Origin: Prolixibacteraceae bacterium UBA5740
GTDB lineage: Bacteria > Bacteroidota > Bacteroidia > Bacteroidales > Prolixibacteraceae
Direction of reading: 5' to 3'
Length of the DNA stretch: 15,407 nt
Assembly (NCBI GenBank): GCA_002419285.1
Contig: DIFU01000010.1
Location: forward strand, 16,505-31,911
The position numbers were made by a program, and so were the translations under genes. The notes beneath the pieces were generated by a model. That model was not told the origin of the DNA. It searched no databases and saw nothing but the letters and a program-made list of their open reading frames with translations. Below are positions 1-5,809 of this stretch, one piece after another (the stretch's first letter is position 1; each line of letters starts with the position of its first letter).

Positions 1-1037
1 AACATGGCAATAAAAGCAATAAATGCAAGCAGCATTCCCGCTACATTTACTGCCAATTTCACTCCTTCACTGGTACCGTTGGTAACCGCATCAAGTACAT
101 TACTGCCAATTTTGTCTTTACTGACTTCAATTTCCTTATTAATTTCTGAATCGGGTGGAACTATCATTTTGGAAAAAACAATGGCAGCAGGAGCAGCCAT
201 GACCGATGCAGTCAGGAGGTGCTTTGCGAATTCAAGTCTCATTACCGGATCGTCGCCTCCAAGCATAGCAATGTAAGCTGCAAGGACTCCACCTGCCAGA
301 GTGGCCATCCCTCCGGTCATGACCAATAATATTTCAGAATTGCCCATCTTTGGCAGATAGGCCTTTATCATCAGAGGCGATTCGGTCTGACCCAGAAAAA
401 TATTTCCGGCTACTGACAAAGCTTCAGCCCCCGAAATCTTGAGGGTTTTTGTAAAGACCCATGCCAAAGCCCATACTACCTTCTGGATAATTCCCCAGTA
501 GAAGAGGAGGCTTGTGAGTGCCGAAAAGAAAATAATGGTAGGCAGCACCTGAAAAAGAAAGATGTAACCATAGGTATTTGAATCCATCAACCCCCCAAGC
601 AGGAACTCGCTTCCAGCCTTGGTAAAGTCCAGTATTTTAACAAAAACCTGACCTGCGAATTCAAAACCGTATCGAATAAATGGAACATACAAAACACCGA
701 TAGCCAGTATCACCTGAAAAACAAGGCCGGTAAATACGGTTTTCCATGGGATATTCTTGCGGTTATGGGAAAGGAGAAAACCTAGTCCAATAAGCACAAA
801 CATACCGATAATTCCCCGTATGATGGTTAGAAACGAAAAGGAACCCTCAGGTGCCTTGGTCAGCAGAAGGGCAGATGTATTTGTTTGCGAAGCTGATACG
901 GCAGGTATTGTCTCAACGACTTGGGCCGTATCGGTAAATATGTTGACTGAGTCCGGAGTATTGACGGCACCAATCACACAATCAGACATGCCAAACAGGA
1001 ACAATAAAAGTAAAAGGGGAAGTATTAATTTCTTCAT
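1..1037 (-). CDS. nupC: NupC-type concentrative nucleoside transporter (CNT family), C-terminus cut by window edge
   Basis: Inner-membrane cation-coupled importer of nucleosides. Read from the ATG at 1037, 345 codons stay open to the left edge, so the C-terminus is missing. Recognisable CNT elements are FQVLPTIIFFSALTS (about residues 162-176), the substrate-site motif GQTESPLMIKAYL (216-228) and GGMATLAGGVLAAYI (242-256). The protein begins with a basic then strongly hydrophobic stretch (MKKLILPLLLLLFLFG) and a polar linker to about residue 65, before the first typical CNT membrane segment near 70-92. That N-terminal extension looks like a signal peptide, absent from the short E. coli NupC. 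The start lies 13 bp after the stop of the DUF151 nuclease gene, so the two are probably co-transcribed. Identification as a CNT transporter is firm; the exact substrate range cannot be read from sequence. Confidence 0.93.
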   Translation of the reverse strand, partial: MKKLILPLLLLLFLFGMSDCVIGAVNTPDSVNIFTDTAQVVETIPAVSASQTNTSALLLTKAPEGSFSFLTIIRGIIGMFVLIGLGFLLSHNRKNIPWKTVFTGLVFQVILAIGVLYVPFIRYGFEFAGQVFVKILDFTKAGSEFLLGGLMDSNTYGYIFLFQVLPTIIFFSALTSLLFYWGIIQKVVWALAWVFTKTLKISGAEALSVAGNIFLGQTESPLMIKAYLPKMGNSEILLVMTGGMATLAGGVLAAYIAMLGGDDPVMRLEFAKHLLTASVMAAPAAIVFSKMIVPPDSEINKEIEVSKDKIGSNVLDAVTNGTSEGVKLAVNVAGMLLAFIAFIAM

Positions 1038-1050
1038 ACGAACCGTGCAA

Positions 1051-1638
1051 TTATTTTTTCCGGCGTTTAATTTCATCCCGAATCAAGGACGCCTTTTCGT
1101 AATCTTCATTTTGGATGGACTCCCCCAGAAGGTTTTCGAGATCAGCCAGGGTATACTTTTCATAGATAGATTTTCCATGCCCCACATGACCTTCGTCAAA
1201 ATGTTCACGGGCTGTATGTTCTTCATTAACATCCAAAACAATTCCAGCCTTGTGCAATATGTCCTCAGTTGTATAAATAGGACATTTGAAACGAAGGGCT
1301 AGGGCGACGGCATCGGACGTCCTTGAGTCTACCCTGACTTCCTTACCTTCCATTTCAAGCAGCAACTCTGCATAAAAAATGCCTTCTTCCAACTTATGAA
1401 TTACTACTTCAAGAAGAGCAATATCGAAAGCAATTGCCAGATTCTTAATTAAGTCGTGTGTCAAAGGCCTGGGGGGCTTGAGCCCTTCCAGTTGAATTGC
1501 AATGGCTTGTGCCTCTACAGGTCCTATAATTATAGGCAACCTTCGGTCTCCATTTTCTTCAGCCAGTACCAATGCGTAGGCTCCAGACTGGGTCTGACTA
1601 ACCGACAAGCCGAGAATATTCAGTTTAACTTTTTGCAT
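1051..1638 (-). CDS. Bifunctional nuclease family protein (DUF151/BFN domain) with C-terminal UVR motif
   Basis: A 195-residue protein. Residues 1 to about 135 match the BFN/DUF151 fold: a start like MQKVKLNILGLS, then LPIIIGPVEAQAIAIQLEG (34-52) and the signature DSRTSDAVALALR (104-116). Family members have been reported to have DNase and RNase activity; no catalytic assignment is made here. Residues 162-195 (DLENLL...EDYEKASLIRDEIKRR) form a UvrB/UvrC (UVR) helical hairpin, a protein-interaction motif also found in UvrB, UvrC and Clp/McsA proteins. The ATG at 1638 fits the conserved family N-terminus. The downstream gene is a nucleoside transporter 13 bp away, which suggests, as inference, a shared link to nucleic acid or nucleoside turnover. 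A 6-bp hairpin sits just before the start codon. Confidence 0.9.
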   Translation of the reverse strand: MQKVKLNILGLSVSQTQSGAYALVLAEENGDRRLPIIIGPVEAQAIAIQLEGLKPPRPLTHDLIKNLAIAFDIALLEVVIHKLEEGIFYAELLLEMEGKEVRVDSRTSDAVALALRFKCPIYTTEDILHKAGIVLDVNEEHTAREHFDEGHVGHGKSIYEKYTLADLENLLGESIQNEDYEKASLIRDEIKRRKK

Positions 1639-1639
1639 G

Positions 1640-1654
1640 ATATGCTTTGCATAT
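1640..1654 (-). promoter_or_regulatory. Small hairpin directly before the DUF151 nuclease start codon
   Basis: On the minus strand ATATGC-AAA-GCATAT forms a perfect 6-bp stem with a 3-nt loop, ending one base before the ATG at 1638. In the mRNA it would occupy the ribosome entry region. The stem is A/T-rich and may be chance; a regulatory role is only inference. Confidence 0.25.
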
Positions 1655-1916
1655 AAAATAAATCCAATGCTTTGCTACACCCTCCATCTTGCTTGACTTA
1701 CGGGAAATTCGGCATAAAATTAATCGAAAAATCAGGGTTGAATCTATTTTTCATTTCTTTTTTCGACAATTGCGGATACTTCATTTAAGATAGCAGCTGT
1801 CAAATATCTGTTTTTTATACAGCATTTGCAAAAGTGTACGAAATTTCCACTGTTTGATTGAAGGGATCCCTGTACCGTTAAACTTTTCTCGTATCAGCAA
1901 AAATAACTGGCAATCA

Positions 1917-1947
1917 TTTGGTAATCATCCAAAAATAACTACTTTTG
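1917..1947 (+). promoter_or_regulatory. Bacteroidetes-type promoter for rplU-rpmA
   Basis: TTTG at 1917-1920, 19 bp, then TACTTTTG at 1940-1947: an exact match to the Bacteroidetes primary-sigma pattern TTTG-N19-21-TAnnTTTG. Transcription should start a few bases after 1947, giving a leader of about 80-85 nt before the rplU ATG at 2037. The -7 box continues as TACTTTTGCA, identical to the one before serS. Confidence 0.75.
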
Positions 1948-1969
1948 CAGTCCCAAAAAATTGATTTGA

Positions 1970-2014
1970 CCAGGCAGATAAGTGAGAAACGAGAGGATTT
2001 TTCCGCCTGGCGGA
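1970..2014 (+). promoter_or_regulatory. Candidate rplU leader structure with two alternative pairings
   Basis: Within the predicted rplU 5' leader, TCCGCCTGGCGGA (2002-2014) folds into a 5-bp stem with a CTG loop. Its central part GCCTGG (2005-2010) is also perfectly complementary to CCAGGC at 1970-1975, so two mutually exclusive hairpins are possible. Many ribosomal protein operons are autoregulated through leader RNA, so this could be an L21-responsive element, but I cannot match it to a known family. Confidence 0.3.
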
Positions 2015-2036
2015 CATAATTAATAATTTAAAGAAT

Positions 2037-2348
2037 ATGTACGCAATCGTAGAAATTGCTGGACAGCAGTTCAAAGTCGAAAAAGACAAAAAAGTTTTTG
2101 TACACCGTCTCCCACTTGAAGAAGGAACCTCCGTCGAATTTGACAGGGTTTTGTTGGTTGACAATGAAGGCAGCGTTTCGGTTGGAACCCCGGTAGTAGA
2201 AGGGGCCAAGGTAACTGCAAAAGTCCTGGAACACACCAAAGGTGACAAAGTCCTGGTTTTCAAAAAGAAGAGAAGGAAAAGTTACCAGAAAATGAATGGA
2301 CACCGTCAGTCTTTTACTCAGGTGCTCATTGAAGAAATTGTTGGATAA
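2037..2348 (+). CDS. rplU: 50S ribosomal protein L21
   Basis: A 103-residue protein, the usual L21 length. It has the family start MYAIVEIAGQQFKVE, the central acidic/valine-rich core (FDRVLLVDNEG, 35-45) and the basic C-terminal rRNA-binding segment FKKKRRKSYQKMNGHRQ (75-91) ending in the typical Q..T.V.I..I tail. L21 binds 23S rRNA in the large subunit. The ATG at 2037 is set by homology to the conserved N-terminus. rpmA follows after 15 bp, the standard rplU-rpmA pair, and a promoter with a good match lies about 90 bp upstream. Confidence 0.98.
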   Translation: MYAIVEIAGQQFKVEKDKKVFVHRLPLEEGTSVEFDRVLLVDNEGSVSVGTPVVEGAKVTAKVLEHTKGDKVLVFKKKRRKSYQKMNGHRQSFTQVLIEEIVG

Positions 2349-2363
2349 TTAAATTAAAAGACC

Positions 2364-2642
2364 ATGGCTCATAAGAAAGGTGTAGGTAGTTCGAAAAACG
2401 GACGCGAATCGGAAAGCAAACGACTTGGCGTAAAAATATTTGGCGGTCAGTTTGCTAAAGCGGGCAATATCATTGTTCGTCAGAGAGGCACGAAACATCA
2501 TCCGGGCGATAACGTGGGAATTGGTAAAGACCACACCCTGTTTGCCCTGACCAACGGAACAGTTGTATTCCGCAAAAAACGCGATAACAGGTCATACGTT
2601 TCAGTAGAACCCATTGTTGCCGTTGAAGCATCCATCAACTAA
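2364..2642 (+). CDS. rpmA: 50S ribosomal protein L27
   Basis: A 92-residue L27. It begins MAHKKGVGSSKNGRESESKR and contains the diagnostic GGQ..KAGNIIVRQRGTK.HPG.NVG.GKDHTLFAL core (residues 27-63). L27 sits on the large subunit with its N-terminal tail reaching toward the peptidyl transferase centre. The start has no extra N-terminal peptide of the kind that is proteolytically removed in Firmicutes, so the mature N-terminus should follow Met removal. It lies 15 bp after rplU and ends 35 bp before a strong intrinsic terminator, closing a two-gene ribosomal operon. Confidence 0.98.
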   Translation: MAHKKGVGSSKNGRESESKRLGVKIFGGQFAKAGNIIVRQRGTKHHPGDNVGIGKDHTLFALTNGTVVFRKKRDNRSYVSVEPIVAVEASIN

Positions 2643-2677
2643 TCCAGTACTTTTTAAAAAAATTTCAATTCTTACAT

Positions 2678-2716
2678 AACAAACTCCTGCCATAACCGGC
2701 AGGAGTTTGTTGTTTT
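2678..2716 (+). terminator. Intrinsic terminator of rplU-rpmA
   Basis: A perfect 14-bp inverted repeat, AACAAACTCCTGCC (2678-2691) and GGCAGGAGTTTGTT (2698-2711), with a 6-nt loop, followed by GTTTT. The U-tract is short, but the stem is long and GC-rich next to the loop. It ends just two bases before the serS -7 box, insulating the two units. Confidence 0.85.
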
Positions 2717-2718
2717 AC

Positions 2719-2728
2719 TACTTTTGCA
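2719..2728 (+). promoter_or_regulatory. Predicted -7 box of the serS promoter
   Basis: TACTTTTGCA fits the Bacteroidetes -7 consensus TAnnTTTG, and the 12-mer ACTACTTTTGCA (2717-2728) is identical to that in the rplU promoter (1938-1949). No TTTG is present 19-21 bp upstream because that region is the terminator stem. Transcription would start near 2733, leaving a leader of under 20 nt before the ATG at 2749. Confidence 0.6.
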
Positions 2729-2748
2729 CTGAAATTTATCAGGAAACT

Positions 2749-4023
2749 ATGCTTACCATTAAATATCTTAACGACTTCCCCGAAGAGGTGATCGAAAAAC
2801 TGGCAAAAAGAAATTTCGATGCCTCCGTTATCGTAAAATCCATTCTCAAACTAAGGGAAAAGCGTAATCTTACCCAGACTCTGGCCGATAATGCCAAAGC
2901 GGAAATGAACAGACTTTCGAAAGAGATAGGTATCCTGTTCAAAGACGGCCGCATGGAAGAGGCAAATCAGGCAAAAAGCCGCACTGCCGAATTGAAGGAA
3001 AATATTCGCGAACTTGACCAGGTGTTTAATGATATCGATGATCAGGTGCAAGCCCTTCTGGTACAGCTGCCCAATGTCCCCCATGCATCGGTTCCCAAAG
3101 GAAAAAGTGCCGATGACAATCTGGTGATCAGAAGTGGTGGTTCATTACCTGCATTATTCGATGGGGCTCTTCCTCACTGGGAACTTACCTCAAAATACAA
3201 CCTGATTGATTTTGAGCTGGGCGTTAAATTAACCGGAGCCGGATTCCCTGTCTATCGTGGGAAAGGAGCCCGGCTACAGCGTGCCTTAATCAACTTTTTC
3301 CTCAACGAGGCAAGGGAAAATGGATATGAGGAGATCCAGCCGCCACTTATGGTCAATGAAGCCTCCGGGTTTGGAACTGGCCAGCTCCCTGATAAAGAAG
3401 GCCAGATGTATCATGTTTCAATCGACAATCTGTATCTGATTCCAACGGCAGAAGTGCCTGTCACAAATATTTATCGGGATGTCATACTCGATGAGGAGGA
3501 TTTGCCCGTAAAAAACACTGCTTACAGTGCCTGTTTCCGCCGCGAGGCCGGATCTTACGGAAAAGATGTGCGTGGTTTGAACCGTCTGCACCAGTTCGAT
3601 AAAGTGGAAATCGTTCAGATTTCCCATCCCGACCAATCATACAAGATTCTGGAAGAGATGGTAAGCTACGTTGAAAGTCTTGTAAAAAAACTGGAACTCC
3701 CTTATCGAATCGTGAAACTTTGCGGTGGAGACATGGGATTCACCTCTGCCATGACATATGACTTTGAAGTATGGTCTGCCGCTCAACAGAAATGGCTGGA
3801 AGTTAGTTCTGTTTCCAACTTCGAATCTTTCCAGGCCAATCGATTAAAGCTAAGATTCCGCGACAAAAGCAGCAAAAAACCACAACTGGCCCACACATTG
3901 AACGGTAGTGCGCTTGCCCTGCCAAGAATTGTGGCTGCATTGCTCGAAAACAACCAGACTCCTGATGGAATCCTGATACCCGAAGCATTGATCAAATGGA
4001 CTGGATTTGAAAAAATCTCATAA
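2749..4023 (+). CDS. serS: Seryl-tRNA synthetase
   Basis: Class II aminoacyl-tRNA synthetase that charges tRNA-Ser (and tRNA-Sec where present) with serine. With the start at 2749 the protein is 424 residues, typical for SerRS. The N-terminal part (about 25-105) is the charged antiparallel coiled-coil arm that grips the tRNA long variable arm. The catalytic core has GTGQLPDKEGQMY (about 208-220), PTAEVPVTN, motif 2 FRREAGSYGKDVRG..R.HQFDKVE (from about 263) and motif 3 NGSALALPRIVAALLENNQ (385-403). An in-frame ATG at 2707 would add 14 residues, but it lies inside the terminator stem and before the predicted promoter -7 box. The 2749 start gives MLTIKYL..FPEEV, the normal family N-terminus. 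It stands alone, with no partner gene within 350 bp downstream. Confidence 0.97.
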   Translation: MLTIKYLNDFPEEVIEKLAKRNFDASVIVKSILKLREKRNLTQTLADNAKAEMNRLSKEIGILFKDGRMEEANQAKSRTAELKENIRELDQVFNDIDDQVQALLVQLPNVPHASVPKGKSADDNLVIRSGGSLPALFDGALPHWELTSKYNLIDFELGVKLTGAGFPVYRGKGARLQRALINFFLNEARENGYEEIQPPLMVNEASGFGTGQLPDKEGQMYHVSIDNLYLIPTAEVPVTNIYRDVILDEEDLPVKNTAYSACFRREAGSYGKDVRGLNRLHQFDKVEIVQISHPDQSYKILEEMVSYVESLVKKLELPYRIVKLCGGDMGFTSAMTYDFEVWSAAQQKWLEVSSVSNFESFQANRLKLRFRDKSSKKPQLAHTLNGSALALPRIVAALLENNQTPDGILIPEALIKWTGFEKIS

Positions 4024-4381
4024 TATCACTGAATTCATATATGAGAGTTTCTCAATGATTTAGGCCATACCTAACCTGAAACAATTATTTGACTATACCC
4101 TTTGAACAACCCTGTCGGGTTTGCACAAGTCTAATGCCCCTTTTGACCATTTCCATATATTCTGCGTTTGTTTTGCAATCATTGGCAATACCCCAATGGC
4201 AAAATATTGGTGTGTGTATGTAAATCACATTTTAATGGTGGTAAGGGGTCTGGGAACTGCTTAAGTGGAGATGAGTCCAATCAGGATATCAAAACATGAG
4301 TTTAACAAAATTAATTGAAAAATGGACGTTGCTACGTTGTATCAATCTCCTATTGGTGGATGAAGTTAAATATCGAATGGC
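4024..4381. other. Convergent intergenic region between serS and rodA
   Basis: 358 bp with no convincing gene, tRNA or mobile element. Two genes end toward each other here, yet no classic terminator is visible for either. Weak hairpins exist: AACCC-tgtc-GGGTT (4108-4121) and CATTGG-N7-CCAATG (4180-4198), the latter also able to pair with ATTGG at 4206-4210. None is followed by a T-tract on either strand. The base composition is A/T-rich, as in other spacers of the window. Confidence 0.55.
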
Positions 4382-5809
4382 TTAAACCAAGCGATCAAGG
4401 CGGCTGGCATCCAAACGCAGGAAGACAAATAGAAGCACGGTAAAAGCCCAAAGAGAGGACCCACCATAACTAAAGAAGGGCAAAGGAATTCCAATGACCG
4501 GCATCAGGCCAATTGTCATTCCAATATTAACGGCGAAGTGGAAGAACAGGATAGATGCTACCGAATAGCCATATACCCGGCTAAAAAGCGATCTTTGGCG
4601 TTCAGCAAGATTAATAACCCTGATAAGCAAAGCCAGAAACAGGCCAATAACCACCAGGCTCCCAAAGAATCCCCACTCTTCACCTACGGTACAGAAAATA
4701 AAATCAGTACTTTGCTCTGGCACAAAATTAAACTTGGTCTGTGTGCCGTTAAGAAACCCCTTGCCGCTAAATCCACCCGAGCCGATGGCAATCTTACTCT
4801 GATTAACATTATATCCCGCACCAAGGGGGTCACTCTGTAATCCCAGCAGTTCATTGATTCTTGCCTGTTGATGGGCTTGCAATATGTTTTCAAAAACAAA
4901 ATCGACAGAGTAGGTAAACAACACCGATCCGAAAAATATGCCAATGATCACAAAAGCACGCCTCATCCTGACCTTCAGGCTATAAATGACAAAAACAATC
5001 ATACTGATTAAGGTCCCTGCCAGTATTATCCATTCAAAATCGACTGTGTTGCCCGCAATGAGGTTCACACCCTGCAACAACAGAGTTAGTCCGATTCCTA
5101 ATCCAAGACCTGACAACGCCAACTTAAACCTGGGGTTTAGAACATAAAAGGCTATGATACTTCCCACAAACAGGAGGATCAACAACACAAAATTCTCAGT
5201 CAGCAGGGAAAGGAGAAATAGCAGAATTGTAAGAAAGCCGAAAAACAGGATAACTCCCGACATACCCTCACGATATAGTACAAGAAAAAATACCACAAAT
5301 ACAATGGCAGAACCTGTATCCGGTTGAAGCATGATCAGGGCAGGGGGTAGCCCTATTATTGTTGCAATCAGAAACACCGAAGGAGCCTTCTGCATCTTAA
5401 AATTGTAACTGCTCATCAATTTCGCCAGAGCCAAAGCTGTGGCAAACTTTGCAAATTCGGCAGGCTGAAGTCTTAAGTCGCCACCAATTACAAACCACGA
5501 TTTAGAGCCGTTGATTTCGACACCTGCAACCAGTACCAGGACCAGGGAAAAGATTACCAATCCATAGATAGGCCAGGAAAAAAAGAGATAGAAATTGCTG
5601 TCGGTTATCAGGATTACCATGCCCAGAAAAACAGCGGCACCTATCCAGATCAGCTGCTTACCGTAACGCTGGGTTACATCAAAAATACTGCTGTGTTCTT
5701 CATTGTAAACAGCTGCATATATGTTAATCCAACCCAGGAACATCAGTCCAAAGGCAAGCATAACTGTTACCCAGTCGATATTTGCCCAAAGTTTATTCCT
5801 CTGTGCCAT
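4382..5809 (-). CDS. rodA: Rod shape-determining protein RodA (SEDS peptidoglycan glycosyltransferase)
   Basis: Polytopic inner-membrane SEDS enzyme that polymerises lipid II into glycan strands with PBP2 during cell elongation. Key family motifs are NGSKSWF (100-106, with the conserved Trp at 105), LQPAEFAK (114-121), LQPDTGSA (161-168), SDPLGAGYNVNQSKIAIGSG (326-345), PEQSTDFIF (364-372, with the Asp at 369 that matches the essential SEDS aspartate) and the C-terminal GIPLPFFSYGGSS (440-452). At 475 residues it is about 100 longer than E. coli RodA. The excess is hydrophobic sequence between roughly 190 and 300, so two or more extra membrane segments are likely. The ATG overlaps the end of mrdA by 17 bp, suggesting translational coupling with its transpeptidase partner. 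It is the last gene of the elongasome block. FtsW is the alternative, but the context and the RodA-like loop favour RodA. Confidence 0.96.
   Translation of the reverse strand: MAQRNKLWANIDWVTVMLAFGLMFLGWINIYAAVYNEEHSSIFDVTQRYGKQLIWIGAAVFLGMVILITDSNFYLFFSWPIYGLVIFSLVLVLVAGVEINGSKSWFVIGGDLRLQPAEFAKFATALALAKLMSSYNFKMQKAPSVFLIATIIGLPPALIMLQPDTGSAIVFVVFFLVLYREGMSGVILFFGFLTILLFLLSLLTENFVLLILLFVGSIIAFYVLNPRFKLALSGLGLGIGLTLLLQGVNLIAGNTVDFEWIILAGTLISMIVFVIYSLKVRMRRAFVIIGIFFGSVLFTYSVDFVFENILQAHQQARINELLGLQSDPLGAGYNVNQSKIAIGSGGFSGKGFLNGTQTKFNFVPEQSTDFIFCTVGEEWGFFGSLVVIGLFLALLIRVINLAERQRSLFSRVYGYSVASILFFHFAVNIGMTIGLMPVIGIPLPFFSYGGSSLWAFTVLLFVFLRLDASRLDRLV

Larger units (their letters stand above)
1639..2036. 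other. Divergent intergenic region between the nuclease gene and rplU
   Basis: 398 bp without a credible gene. The rightmost part holds the rplU promoter (1917-1947) and a leader with possible hairpins (1970-2014). For the leftward nuclease gene no perfect TAnnTTTG box was found. The nearest is CACTTTTG at 1836-1829 (minus), one mismatch from consensus and lacking a TTTG at -33, which would imply a leader of about 185 nt. No terminator, tRNA or repeat was recognised. Confidence 0.6.

Noticed and set aside
757..1302. Plus-strand 181-codon frame
   Set aside because: It is antisense to the nupC start and the DUF151 gene, both clearly coding; it shows no domain.
2707..2748. Upstream in-frame ATG giving serS 14 more residues
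   Set aside because: It lies inside the terminator stem and before the predicted -7 box; the extra residues do not fit the SerRS N-terminus.
4180..4210. CATTGG/CCAATG/ATTGG inverted repeats as a terminator for serS or rodA
   Set aside because: Short stems with no T-tract on either strand.
4538..4840. Plus-strand 100-codon frame inside rodA
   Set aside because: It is antisense to conserved RodA motifs and has no family resemblance.
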